Shown: positions 33,582 to 45,109, numbered from the stretch's first letter. The stretch is 64,000 nucleotides of DNA from Taudactylus pleione (GCA_031769625.1 JAUIMM010000519.1:3157501-3221500), one strand, 5' to 3'. The notes: generated from the letters alone by a model not told the origin. Numbers and translations are program-made.

Positions 33582-34055
33582 TTAAAATTTTCCACACTTC
33601 AACACAATAGGAACACACTGGACACATATGCCAATTATTATGATGACAATCAGTATAAGGATTAAGAATTTGCCGATGCTGGCGATTACTTCCTGGACCC
33701 ATTCCCCTAGACCTGAGAACCATTTCACTGGGTTCAGCCATAAAACCCATCCTTCTATCTTCTCCCCTACTTCAGCCACTGAAGCATTATGGTTCTTACA
33801 AAATTCCCATTTTAGCTGCAGAATTTCATCCATCTTCCGGTCTATCACTTCCTTAGGGTCGCTGGTATCATTGGTGACATAGGTGTAATATTTTACTCCA
33901 AATTGGGTGGCCAACGTTATGCAATACCCTCCAGTTACAGCAGTTAAATAATTCAACACCAGCCTGTGTTCCACCAGTTCTTTCTTGTATGCTTGCAATT
34001 CTCTCCCTGTATACCTGAATGTGTCATCGTACATCTCGGTGATATTATCTATCAA
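33582..34055 (-). pseudogene. env: endogenous retrovirus env, transmembrane-subunit remnant
   Basis: A 157-codon minus-strand frame with the layout of a retroviral Env transmembrane subunit. It has a helical N-terminal heptad-like stretch (residues about 15-40), a central GGYC segment, then a Trp-rich membrane-proximal part (about residues 103-123). A strongly hydrophobic Leu/Ile/Val membrane anchor follows (about 128-150) and a very short tail. The disulphide motif with three cysteines common in gamma-type Envs is not intact here; only one cysteine is seen at that place. The frame is open upstream of the listed start but differs from the frame of the surface-subunit remnant, so the gene is interrupted. 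It is an old copy and no intact Env is encoded. Confidence 0.8.
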
Positions 34056-34123
34056 TTTAGCAAGTTCCTGAATATATCTAAAATTTAATGTACCCCGAGC
34101 GATCCTGGTGGGATCCAGTGTGA

Positions 34124-34948
34124 CTAAAACTTGAAAGCCAGTTGTCTCAGAGTGGCTTTATGCACATCACCAGGTATCATATTTTGTTTGCCTCTGTGTT
34201 CATATTGCTTGTGAAGATATGGAGATGGTGTGTTTTTATGTATGCCAAGCTTTTTAACATGTGTGAGGGTCATAACTTCTGGGACTACTCTTCTCAGGTA
34301 ACACAAACCTTTGGAACTCGGGGAGAGCCACTTATATGCTTTTCTTCCACATATAAAATATACATTATCAGGGAGAACATAAGGAATGGTATGCATTATT
34401 ATCTTTAAGCACCATTCCCTTGCAAACAATCCTATTTCTGGGTCTTCCATCTGGTACATGCAAGTCTCTGGCTGTATTATTTTAGCACAATAACCATCTG
34501 GCACCTTACCAATAATTTCTTTGGTGGAACTCAATGTATACCGGTACCTAAAATGTCTCCCACTAGATGCAAGTGAGCGTAACAGATCATGGTTTATGGA
34601 CTCATTATCAGCTCTTTGTGAGAAGGTCATCGTCTGATTATTCCCTGTCACTTCCCAACTCCCGGGTTTATTGGGGTTGGTTATGTTTAAACACAAAAGT
34701 GATCTATCTACTTGGAATTGATAGAGTTTGAAATGAGGTGGTTTGGATGAGAGGAATTTTCCATCCAATGTCTTCCCTTTCTGTAATTCTAAAATTTCCG
34801 TGATATTCAGCGGAAATGGCACCAACCCTACATTATGTTGTCCCTGTGGCACATGTGAACACACCCAGCAATCAGTTTGATTTAACACATTGCCTACCAT
34901 GCTATGATAATCCTCTAAAGGATACCCACCCCAGTATTGTTGAAATTA
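34124..34948 (-). pseudogene. env: endogenous retrovirus env, surface-subunit remnant, truncated
   Basis: A minus-strand frame, open from about 34948 (stop just upstream) to the stop at 34124, with Met at 34900. It has a CWVC motif at about residue 12 from that Met, of the CWxC type used by gamma-like surface subunits for contact with the transmembrane subunit. Several N-x-S/T sites and a C-terminal block with FICG..AYKWL followed by GLCYL are also Env-like. The N-terminal part of the surface subunit and all gag and pol genes are missing. The frame does not join the transmembrane remnant. Flanking DNA beyond 34950 is unrelated, so the provirus is truncated there. Confidence 0.78.
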
Positions 34949-34949
34949 C

Positions 34950-35750
34950 TGTGTATTTTAATGCATAGAGCAAAGTGTAAAGTTAAGAATACAGTGAACA
35001 ACATTTCACAGATTTCACATGCAGTTATAACAAAAGACACCAGGGGTCAGCATTGAACATTCTCTTGAATTACTACTGTGCATGCGCCACTTAAAAAAAG
35101 TCAACTGTATCTTAATTTATATTTTGTTCACTATGCTGCAATGTGAGAACTGGATTATTAGCAAGAAAAAGTTTCAAGTGGCATGAACAGTACGGTAATG
35201 ATATTCAACGTTTAGTTCAGAACAGGTTTATACAAAATTTCAGTGAACAAATACATTTGCACTGTAAGCCTTGATCATATTTTTAACCAGCAATTTTCTG
35301 CTGATTGTAATAAAACTGACTTCAATTTGGAAAACACTGTCTCTTGGGATTTCAATAAAATGTTTCCCATAATTCGGAACAAGAATAATTACATGCCTGG
35401 TACATTTCATCACCGAATGCTTTGCAAGCTATGGTAGTATTTTATTTTTATTTGCAGTAACCATGGTGATATTATATTTAAGTATTCTGGAAGTTTGATG
35501 GTTACATTTACATTATAAATGCATATTTAAACTAAACAAATTTCATTTTCAGCCACTCCAAATCATCTCCCACAAAACATTTGTATATTGCATACAGATG
35601 AGCAGGTATGAAAACTCCCAAGCTAAAGTTAAACAAAAATTTATGTCCATAATTCCTGGGGTGAGGTTTAATCCTTCACTACCTGTTCCTCTAGGATGGA
35701 GATTGTAATAAAATAGCCTTGCAAATGTAAATACATTCTTTACATATATA
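34950..35750. other. no gene recognised
   Basis: A/T-rich sequence. No pol or gag remnants could be recognised where they would be expected upstream of env. Confidence 0.5.
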
Positions 35751-35752
35751 TA

Positions 35753-36172
35753 CAGGTTGAGTCTCCCATATTCAAATATTCCGAAATAGGGACTATGCCG
35801 AAATACAGATTTTTTTTTTAATATGACTGAGAGTGAAAACTTTGCGTTTTGATGGTTCAGTGTACACAAACTTTGTTTAAAGCACAACATTATTAAACAT
35901 ATTGTATAAAATTACCTTCATGTATGTTCACAAACTTCATGTATGTACACAAACTTTATTTGAGCCACAAAATCATTAAACATATTGTATAAAATACTTG
36001 CAAGCTGTGTGTGTAAGGTGTATATAAAACATTAATGCATTCTGTGTTTAGATTTAGGTCCCATTCCCAAGATATTTCATTATGGTATGCAAATATTCCA
36101 AAATATGGAATATTCCGATATCCAAAATACGCTTGGTCCCAAGCATTTTGGATATGGGAGACTCAATCCGTG
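35753..36172. mobile_element. palindromic pogo/Tigger-like non-autonomous element
   Basis: The left end CAGGTTGAGTCTCCCATATTC is matched by the right end GGATATGGGAGACTCAATCC. Inner phrases AAATATTCCGAAATAG and GGAATATTCCGATATCC and the CTTGGTCCCAAGCATTTTGG segment recall Tigger-type elements known from mammals, from memory. A TA precedes the left end; the right TA is lost. No transposase. Confidence 0.65.
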
Positions 36173-36173
36173 G

Positions 36174-36205
36174 AGAAAGAGAGAGAGAGAGAGAGAGAGA
36201 AAAGG
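36174..36205. repeat. (GA)n microsatellite
   Basis: GAGAAAGAGAGAGA... abuts the right end of the Tigger-like element. Confidence 0.9.
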
Positions 36206-36329
36206 GACATGCACCTAATAGTGTAGTATTTTGTGCAAGTGGTTCAAGTGCTCAACATAGGATGTGCGTAGCAATAATTATAGACGCTTATCTGATATCC
36301 AAACCGTGTTTCTTTTAGGATAGGTGGAA

Positions 36330-36488
36330 TCATGGTGTCATCAAATAGAGTACAACAGCAGGGTTGATGGAGTAATACCAATAATTTGGCAGCTGGATAC
36401 CCTTTCTCTCCACAGCAATCTCCGACCCGTCAGCCAGACGGATACCCAAAGTGACTGCGGCCGCCTTTACTTCAAGGATTAGTGACTT
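36330..36488 (-). pseudogene. unidentified protein-like fragment, about 52 codons
   Basis: A minus-strand frame between stops reads LILEVKAAAVTLGIRLADG, then SEIAVERKGIQLPNYWYY, with a balanced, protein-like composition in otherwise A/T-rich DNA. I do not recognise the family. It lacks an obvious start and could be an exon fragment, a retrocopy piece or chance. Confidence 0.3.
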
Positions 36489-36585
36489 TTATTTGAATCC
36501 TACTCAACGCCACTGGTTATTCACATATATTTTCTAGGTTTAAAGATTATTTTTGAGGGATCTTCTGATTTGTGCGCAGCACTTA

Positions 36586-36652
36586 CACATACAAAAAAAA
36601 TAATAATATATACAGGTATATATATAATTATAATTATATATATATATAGTTT
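36586..36652. repeat. A/T-rich simple sequence (TA repeats)
   Basis: AAAAAAATAATAATATATAC followed by alternating TATATA/ATTATA runs. Confidence 0.85.
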
Positions 36653-37400
36653 ATACTTTTATTTGTCAGAGCAGGTTTTTAGGCTCCTTGTACCCCTCCT
36701 TTCTATAAACTTAGTGGTTTCACTATTAAGGTACTCTCCACTGTACATCACAGGCAACATACATGCATAGCATCTTCAATTATGAAGGCTCCAGTAATAA
36801 ACTTGAAAAGGCTGTATGCAAGTTAGATTGATGGTTCTGTATTTCCTTGCTAGAAAACTAGTTATGATGACAGATGACATAGTTGACCAACAGCAGCAAG
36901 TAAGGTGTAATTTGCATATCCTTCCCACAATTCCCAACATGAAGCTTACCGTGAATCTGCTGGATAATGGTTCTTGTCTATAACAATGTAAAAGGAGGTT
37001 TTTATTTTAACATTCAGCAACATATTAGGCATATTAGAACTATAATCACATACAGCACAGTCCCACCTGACTAGTGCACAATGCACAGCCTGCCCAAGTG
37101 ACCAATAAACAATGCAAAACCCATTCTGTGAAAAAATTAACAATATAGAGACCATTCTAGAGACCAGTACACCATCAAGAGACCAGTACACCATCAAGAA
37201 ACCAGTACAAAACGCAGATCTCATGTAGCCAGAGTACATAACCTGGTCTCTACCATGTACTGCCATCCATTGTCCATTCTGCATATGTACAGCACAGAGA
37301 TCTAGAAACAATAGTACCCTAGTCACCTGAACTACGCAATACAGAGACCTTTCTTGTGACCACTATGCTTCCAGAGCTCATACTGGTGCCCATTACAATA
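36653..37400. other. no gene; weak local repeat
   Basis: AGAGACCAGTACACCATCAAG occurs twice in tandem near 37160-37200 within a CCAGTAC-rich stretch. No coding content recognised. Confidence 0.45.
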
Positions 37401-37420
37401 CAGTATCCATTTATCAGAGG

Positions 37421-38500
37421 GCCGGGGGGCATGGAGCCAGGGCCGCAGCGCCATGCGGGCCGTGGGCAGTCTGTGTCTCTGTGACACAGCTGCCTGCATT
37501 GCTTGTGTAGCGCTGACCGGACGGACACAGTGCTAAACACACAGGCGCCGACAGCTGTGTGTTTGATGTAATTAGCAGCCAATGAGAGTCTGTCAGACTC
37601 TCATCGGCTGCTGCGCCAACTGCAGGAGCCGCTCCAAGTTCCGACTCCTGCAGTGGGTAATGGGAGAGACGTCATGACGTCTCTCCCATCATGCAAAGCG
37701 GCCCGGGAGGACGGACGGAGGAGCTGATAACGGCGGCGGGACCAGGAGCAGGATTTCAGGTAAGTGTTTTTTTTTTTTTTTATTACGTGTGTCTCTACTG
37801 GGGGGGGGACCACTACTGGGGGCACTACAAGAGGGGCTACTACTGGGGGCACTACAGTGGGGGCTACTACTGGGGGCACTACAAGGGAGGGGACTACTAC
37901 TGGGGACACTACAAAGGGGGAACTACTACTGGGGGCACTACAAGGGGGACCACTACTGGGGGCACTGCAAAGGGGAGACCACTACTCAGGGCACTACAAG
38001 GTGGGCTACTACTGGGGGCACTACAAAGGGGGGGACTACTACTGGGGGCACTACAAGGGGGGGACTACTACTGGGGGCACTTCAAGGGGGGGACTACAAC
38101 TGGGGGGACTACTACTGGGGGCACTACAAGGGGGGACTACTACTAGGGGCACTACAAGGGGAGGGGACTACTACTAGGAGCACTGCATAGGGGGAGGGGA
38201 CTATCACTGGGGGCACTGCATCAGGGGACCACTGCTGGGGCTCTATATAAAGGGCAATACTGGGGGCACTGCATAGGGGGGAGACTACAACAGGGGCCAC
38301 TATTTAAGGGGCACTGCATAAGGGTTACCACTATTGGGGGCACTGCATGGGGGGTGGACTGCTAATGGGAGCACTATATAAGGGGCACTGCATAGGTGGT
38401 ACCACTACTGGGGGCACTACTGTAGGCCTGCATAAGGAGGTCCTCTCCTGGTGCACAGGGGGGCACTGCATATGGGCACCACTACAGGGGGCTGCCCCTA
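37421..38500. repeat. composite repeat with internal GGGGGCACTAC minisatellite, copy 1
   Basis: A GC-rich leader (37421-37790) holds a perfect 28-bp palindrome at 37661-37688 (TGGGAGAGACGTCA and its complement), then GGTAAGTGTTTTTTTT. From about 37796 come variable-length units of GGGGGCACTACAAGG and GGGACTACTACTG. The copy at 39600-40970 has the same order. Gly/Thr-rich frames in all three phases are artefacts. Confidence 0.85.
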
Positions 38501-38809
38501 ATCTTAATTTTTACTTTACATTAATCCCATATGGATCCGCCTCCTCCCTGGAACATTTGAGGAGGGGGGTCGCCATAGCACGCACGTGCTCAAAACACCC
38601 TGGCTACACGCTACTCTTCTGCCATGGCCGCCTGCATGCATTTGCCCCCCAGGCTAAAAGTTGCCAGCCAGCCCGTGATTTTGGTGATGAATATATGGGG
38701 GCTCAATTAGGGTTGAATGTATGTCTCTAATTTTTTTTTTTCATAAGTAGCACATGTCCATAAATGCATACATACACTGTACATCTGTATATAGCTTTTT
38801 GCATGGTTT

Positions 38810-39130
38810 GTAGTCATAATGTCGACATTTACTATGTTGACATTCAAACCGTCAACATCATAATTTCGACAGTTGTGATGTCAACATGGTTAAAATGTCA
38901 ACTTCCAACAGGTCAATATCTGGAATATGTTGACAATGACAAAATGTGGATGTGACATGTTGACATAGTATAAATACCGGCATTAGCATTAGGTTTAAGA
39001 TTAGATTTAGGGGTTAGGGATACCTGAATATTGTGACCATGCCAACATTTCATCAGTGTTAACAAGCTGAATGTCGGCATTGTGGATGTGATGAACATGT
39101 TTACATGTCCTCTGTCGACATAATACTGTA
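38810..39130. repeat. TGTCGACAT-rich dispersed repeat
   Basis: ATAATGTCGACATTTAC, ATGTTGACATTCAAACC, CATCAGTGTTAACAAGCTG and CTCTGTCGACATAATAC: a dense set of TGTCGACAT/TGTTGACAT relatives in both orientations. Similar text occurs at 14860-14935, 16960-17020, 17558-17595 and 55139-55265. Confidence 0.7.
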
Positions 39131-39599
39131 TAGCAAACCCTTTGCACATCGTTGACTTATGTCTCATGCCAGGGGATGAGCAGGGGTAGACAAGCGTAAA
39201 CTGAGTACAGTGAGGACTCATACGCAGATACTCCTTTTAGGAGGCATATCTCCTGCAAGGGCTGGGGGCCAGGGTGGCACAATATCATGCACTATTATGG
39301 TAATATGGCTTGACACTGTCAAGCCTCATCTCTACGCTATCCTAAGGCGGAAGCATATTTATGTATTTATACACCTGATGTACGTCTGGCACAAACACTT
39401 CTATTTTTGCTATGTTGTGCCACGCCCCCGTACTGATCCCTATGTAGTGCCATGCCCCCCCAACTGTTCTGACCTGGTTGCCAACCCCCTTGAAAGTTGG
39501 CAACTGTGCACTGCATCTTGCCCCATACTGTGTGTAAATGCACCCACCTCTATATGCAGGGCCGACAGGGGTGGTCCACCAAGAGTTAAAGTGTGCCGG

Positions 39600-40970
39600 A
39601 AATGGAGACGGAACCATTCGGCCCACCTAACCCTGGTGCCGCAGGGAGGCTCAGTTAACCGGGTGCCCGCTGATATTTTGTTACAAGTGGGCATCCGGCT
39701 CCCTCCCCGCAGCGCCAGCTGGAGGCTGGAGCTCACACCTGAGCTCTGGCTTCTGGCTCCCGCAGTGCACTATGGGAGAGATGTCATGACATCTCTCCCA
39801 TAGTTCCGAGGAGCGGCCAGCCAGATGGACGCGAGGGTAAGGTAAGTATTGTGGGTTTTTTTTTCCATATAAGTGGCTTCACTACAGGGGCCACTGCTAC
39901 AGGGGGCACTACTACAGGGGGCATTACTATTGGGGGTACTGCTACAGGGGGCACTGCTACAGGGGGCATTACTTCTGGGGGCACTACTACAGGGACATTA
40001 CTGCTGGGGCATTACTACTGGGGGCACTACTATTGGGAGCATTACTACAGGGGGCTGTACTACAGGGGGGTACTGCTTCTGGTGGAACTGCTACAGGGGG
40101 CATTACTGCTGGGGTATTACTGCTGGGGGCTCTACTACAGAGGGCATTACTGATGGGGCATTACTGCTGGGGGCACTACTACAGGGAACTTTACTGCTGG
40201 GGCACTATTACAGGGGGCATACTATTGGGAACACTACTACTGGGGGCACTACTATTGGGGGCATTACTACTTTGGGCATTTCTACAAGGGGCATTACAAC
40301 AGGGGGCATCACTACTGGGGCATTGCTACTGGGGCACAACCACAGGGGGCACTACTAATGGGGGCACTGCATAAGGGGCACCACTCCTGGGGGTACTACT
40401 ACTGGGGGCACTGCTTAAAGAGCACCACTACTGTGGTTTCTGCATAAGGGGCACCCAGGGTAACCTATGTAGCGCGCCTAAAATGGCTGCCTCACCTGGT
40501 ACCCTTCTTGAGTGGGATATATAACTCATGGAAGTTATTACCCAAAATGGCTCCAACAACCCTGCATTATGCCTCTCATACCCATTATGTTGACTGATTT
40601 TGGTTTGTTTTCTTCCTTCTGTAATACTAAACCACTGAATTGTTTTTGATGTTGTAAAGCGACTTTGAGTCCTGATGGAGCAAAGCACTATATAAATAAA
40701 TTATTATTATTACTGAGGGCACTGCATAAGGGGCACCACTACTGGGGGCATTGCATAAGGGGCACTACTGCTGTGGGCATTGTATAAGAGGCACTACTAC
40801 TGTGGGCATTATGTGTATTAGGGGCACTACTACTGTGGGCATTGTGTATAAGGGGCACTACTGTGGGTATAGTGTAAAAGGGGAACTGCTGTGTGTCATA
40901 ACATGAATAAGGGACACTACTATGTGGTGTAATGTGAATCGGGCACTATTTCATTTCACAATGAGACATA
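39600..40970. repeat. composite repeat with internal minisatellite, copy 2
   Basis: The leader contains a palindrome at 39771-39802 (TATGGGAGAGATGTCA and its complement), then GGTAAGTATTGTGGG and a T-run. The array starts near 39880 with units GGGGGCATTACTACTG and GGGGGCACTGCTACA, runs to about 40450, and resumes at about 40716-40970 after a SINE/LINE-type insertion. Same architecture as 37421-38500. Confidence 0.85.
40455..40715 (+). mobile_element. retroposon with SINE/LINE-type 3' tail inside the minisatellite
   Basis: Interrupts the array. The 3' part GTAAAGCGACTTTGAGTCC, GCAAAGCACTATATAAATAA and terminal (ATT)n is the familiar tail of vertebrate SINE/LINE partners. The 5' boundary is approximate and no clear target duplication is seen. 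Confidence 0.6.
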
Positions 40971-41625
40971 ACCCCTTTAGCACTCGCTAAAGGGGTTATG
41001 TCCTCATTTCAGTATTTAACAAACAGTGATGAGCTTAGCTTATCGCTGTTTGTCTATGTACCGCTTACGAGCGATACAGTCCCCATTGCGCATACCCTCA
41101 TTTCATCCATTTTCAATAGGGGGTCCCCACATGTTTGTTGCCCAGGGGCCCCCACAGAACTTAATCCAGCCCTGTCTATATGAGCCCCATAGTGTACTGG
41201 TGATTAGTAATCAATCATCAGTACACTATGTACTACACTACATCAGTTTGTTTTTTTTCTCAGTTTAGAACAACATGAAGAAAGTGCCATAACAGGGGTC
41301 TGTTTTGTAAGTCTCTGAAGAATCAGGACAGGTTTGTTGTTCCCAGTGGTTGTCATGTAGTTATAATGACAACAACTTTTAATAACCCAAACTAAATTCT
41401 CTTTCACTTCAGCCTCAGCTGTGGGAAATGTTGTACATTGTACGAATCAAAGCTCTAGCACATTCTAAATTGGCAAACTGTAATAGTAATACTAAAAAAA
41501 ACTAATAAAAGACTATGTATTAGTGGCTTAGTAAATTTGTCAGCAAAGACTGTTAAGCACAGAGGCAGACATTTAGGAAATCTAGTGCACATGTAAATAA
41601 GGAAAAGGTTCAGCCCAGGGACAGT
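40971..41625. other. no gene recognised
   Basis: Includes a short palindrome ACCCCTTTAGCACTCGCTAAAGGGGT near 40971-40997, and AGTACACTA inverted repeats near 41190-41230. Otherwise unassigned. Confidence 0.5.
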
Positions 41626-41629
41626 TTAA

Positions 41630-42301
41630 GGGGTCTATTTACTAAGCAGTGTTAGGAGACAGAGTGAAAAGTGATAAGGTGCCAGCCAATCAGCTCCCAA
41701 CTGTCATTTTTCAAACACAGAGTGAAAAGTGATAAGGTGCCAGCCAATCAGCTCCCAACTGTCATCTCACAGGCTGTCTCCTAACACTGGGCCTAATTCA
41801 GACCCGCACGCGAGCGCTGAGTGCTCGCAAGCGGGTCGATGTTGCCCAAGTGCGCATGCGCATGAGGGAGCCGGCTCCGTCATGCGCATGCGCGAGACCC
41901 GAATAACGACGGCCAAGCTGTCGTTATGGGTCTCGCACCAAAGGGGGCGTGCTGTCGATGGTGATTCCCATGGGAACGCCTACCGTCTGGAGCCAGCCCC
42001 ACTGACATCACTAGTGATGTCAGTGGGAGTGCTTTTGGCTCTGATAGAGCCAAAAGCACTCCAGGGCTTTCGGCAGCGAGACCCTACCACAGGGTCTCGT
42101 CGCAAGCCCGATGGTCGCGATGGTCTTGACCATCGCGACCATCATTGTGGCCGCTCGCTATAGCTGTGGGTGGTCACCCACAGCTATGCGAGCAGCCAGG
42201 AGGCCGCTCCAAAAAGGAGAAGGGATGGCCCTGATTCAGAGCAAGCGCTCTGTCAGAGCGTCCGGTTCTGAATCAGGGCCACTGTTCAGTAAATAGACCC
42301 C
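41630..42301. mobile_element. MITE (GGGGTCTATTTACTAAG termini), interrupted by SH copy 6
   Basis: It starts GGGGTCTATTTACTAAGCAG and ends AGTAAATAGACCCC, with TAA at 41627-41629 and 42302-42304. The interior GAGTGAAAAGTGATAAGG and CCAGCCAATCAGCTCCC recurs at 44845-45043, the uninterrupted copy. A short internal segment is duplicated here (about 41660-41765). Confidence 0.92.
41789..42280 (+). mobile_element. SH element, copy 6, with a deleted hairpin arm
   Basis: It starts GGGCCTAATTCAGACCC and ends GTTCTGAATCAGGGCC, with ACT at 41786-41788 and 42281-42283. The MITE at 44845 supplies the empty-site sequence (CCTAACACTGCTTAGTAAAT). The hairpins are in normal order, but the second arm of the GGGGGCGTGCTGTCGATG hairpin is missing: GGTGATT at about 41966 joins CCCATGGGAACGCC. 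No coding capacity. Confidence 0.92.
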
Positions 42302-42304
42302 TAA

Positions 42305-43914
42305 GAGAGGAGCAGACCAATGTGCAGTCTCCATGCCACCCCCCTCCGTCTAGCACCAAAATGGTGCAAGCGCCTTTTTCTATGCGCAGGAAAACGTTAC
42401 CCGTTACTTGTTCTTAGAGATCTGTGGATGCGGATTAGACTGAGGCAACGTGCACCCGAAGAATCCCATTTTCCCAAAGATATTGCCACTAGCCCGAAGA
42501 TATAGGGGGTGGTGGACTCAGAAGAGCCATAAGTATAGTAGCCTCAAGGTTTAAGTAATGCATTAATATCCCTTCAAATACAAATACAGATCTAACCATG
42601 CCAATAAGGATTAAAAATAGAAATAAGAAGAACCAAAGGCAGAGAGATTCTGCAGGCAATTGAATGTATACAAAATGCAGTACACAAATCAAATATGTTT
42701 TTCTCCCTAGGAAATAAGAGTCAGAAAACAAGACGTACACCCCATTTTTTATATATTTCCCATGTCTGTATACATACAGTATATCACTTAATTTAATTGT
42801 TTCTCCCTTTGGTGTCCTTTTCATATGTGACATTGAAAACAGATGCTGTGAGTTTCTATTTCGGACAACTACAGTGAATAATAGTCATGTGATCGTGGGA
42901 GAATAATATGAACAGCAGCCTATAAGGAAATCATCCGTTTTATGAATGGCTTTCAGTGCTGTAAGTGTGAGCAGTGGAATGTGGATGCCTAAGAGAGTAT
43001 TTTTTCTCTTTGAAGAAAACAGCCTCCATTACAAGATAAACCCCAGCTGCCTGAAGGTTCTTGTGTGATATAGTAGACAGCTAACCCATAGGCCAAATAG
43101 CACTGAGAGCACCATATAGTCATTTCCTTCCAGTAATAGTCTGGGATGGTGATTTATGACCATGTTGGGTGCATTATTTGAGTCTAGCTTAAAGGTAAGA
43201 GCTGCAGTGCTATTCAGGATTATAGTAAATCCAGTCGTGTGTTTGACTGGAGAGGGAAAAAAAAAACATATTTCATTGTTACTGACAAAGAATTAGTACA
43301 GAATAACACTATCAAAGGATGGACTATTCTTTTGCACCACTGTCAGGATTACAATGGATGGCACAGCGAGTCCCCTCACACAATGGTATTACTTTAATAG
43401 ATTTTATGAGATGATAGGTGTGATGGAGAATCTTTTCGATGTATTTAATATAAAGTATAAAAAAATAACCCAATACAAACAACAAAATTGGATATAATAA
43501 AGACAAAGTATAGCTTTGATTAGATGGTAACGGTTATAAACCGCAGCCTTTTCCATAATCAGTTGTATGCTGTTAAGTGTAGTAACTTTAGAATGTAATC
43601 TATCACAAGCAGGGCCCTCTTCCCTCATGTGCGTTTCCTGCCCTCACTTCTACCACCATATCCTGCCCACTACATACAATTGCACCCAAGCCTTGGGTTC
43701 TGCCGCCCTGCTGCTTATTTGAGTATTATGAGTACTGCTGCAGCAATGTTTACTGTATACACTGTCCATGTTCTGTATTGTACGTCACTTTTGTTTTTGT
43801 TTATACTGTTTTTGTACTTTGTAATTTTTTGCGGGCCCCTTGTGGCTCCATATAAATAAAGGATAATAATAGTATAGATGAATGGTTCGGTGTTTTGAGA
43901 AAAAAAAACGCACC
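42305..43914. other. no gene recognised
   Basis: A/T-rich. Open frames are short, and none shows conserved motifs. Confidence 0.5.
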
Positions 43915-44797
43915 CAGGGGCGTATCTATAATGGGTGCAGGGTGTGCGGTGCACACAGACAGGGCCGTAACTAGAGTGGTGCAACATGTGTCGCGGCACA
44001 GGGCACCGCAGGGCAGGGAGCACTGTTCAAGCCTGTAATTTTTTTGTTTATAATCATACTCACTTATATCTTCCTCTTCTTTTATGCCCGTTATCTGCTG
44101 GCCGCCCCTATAACCACCCTGACTGACTACCCCTCCATCTTGCCACCTCCTCAAGCACCTTCCATCACATCATCTTTTATTTAACACACACAGCTATCTA
44201 TCCCACAATTTCTGATGGCATCCTTGAACACAGCCATAGACTCCCGACCCAAGCACACCTCGAGTACCCTTGCTGGTGAGTTCAGCTGCCGGCGCAGGGT
44301 ACATACGCGGATCTCCACGCTGCTAATATTTGCTGCATATACACTACAAGCAGCACTATTCTATACCTTCAGCCGGGCCTGGTTATCTACACTTCCGGCT
44401 CCAGGCCTGTGCACGGCAGTTCTGATGGACAAACCCTGCTGCAGGTGCATCTTCACCAGCGCTCTCCAACATCTACAGCTGCATAATTATTATGTATCAC
44501 TGCAGCCATTGGATTCACACTGTATTTGGCAGCAACACCTGGATAACAGTGGTACAAAGGGTTCTGTACCCCTTCATTATCATACGGGACAAATCAGATT
44601 TGTCATGGCCCTTACCCATGAGGTCATACCCCATTTCCATGTGAGCGCCTTATGTCCCTATTTAAAAAAAATAGGGGGGGAGAGGGGGGCACCATCAATG
44701 CTCTCTTTGGCCCAGGGCACCAAAAAGTCTAGTTACAGCTTGCACACGGGCCCCTGGGTCCAGGGGGGCTGGCACCACACATCCTGCACCCATATAA
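43915..44797. mobile_element. hAT-type fragment with a second hAT-type element inside
   Basis: The outer piece starts CAGGGGCGTATCTATAATGG and, after the insert, resumes TGCACACGGGCCCCTGGG through CACCCATATAATG. The inner piece (about 43960-44740) starts CAGGGCCGTAACTAGAG and ends GTCTAGTTACAGC, the family of 4028 and 13788. Exact inner boundaries and duplications are unclear. The 195-codon frame at 44215-44802 crosses both and has no recognisable domain. Confidence 0.6.
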
Positions 44798-44844
44798 TGT
44801 AGTCTTTAAAGTTTAAACATACCTGTCCGTTGTGTCAAGACTAA

Positions 44845-45043
44845 GGGGTCTATTTACTAAGCTGAGTTAGGAGACAGAGTGAAAAGTGATAAGAAAGTGA
44901 TAAGGTGCCAGCCAATCAGCTCCAAACTGTCAGTTTTCAAACACAGCCTGTGAGATGACAGTTGGGAGCTGATTGGCTGGTACCTTATCACTTTCTTATC
45001 ACTTTTCACTCTGTCTCCTAACACTGCTTAGTAAATAGACCCC
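44845..45043. mobile_element. MITE (GGGGTCTATTTACTAAG termini), uninterrupted copy
   Basis: 199 bp, from GGGGTCTATTTACTAAGC to GCTTAGTAAATAGACCCC, with TAA at 44842-44844 and 45044-45046. It is palindromic through GAGTGAAAAGTGATAAG/CTTATCACTTTTCACTC. Serves as the empty site for SH copy 6. Confidence 0.95.
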
Positions 45044-45109
45044 TAAGCCAGAATCTACTTTACTGCACCCGCCAAGGCACTGCTACAGAGAGGAGGGGGC
45101 TCGCACTGA

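Noticed and set aside
37691..40374. Long Gly/Thr/Leu-rich frames in all three phases (for example 151, 137, 161 codons)
   Set aside because: They follow a GGGGGCACTAC-type minisatellite whose units lack stops in several frames; no start context or domain.
44215..44802. 195-codon plus-strand frame
   Set aside because: Runs across two nested hAT-type fragments; related copies at 4028 and 13788 do not preserve it.
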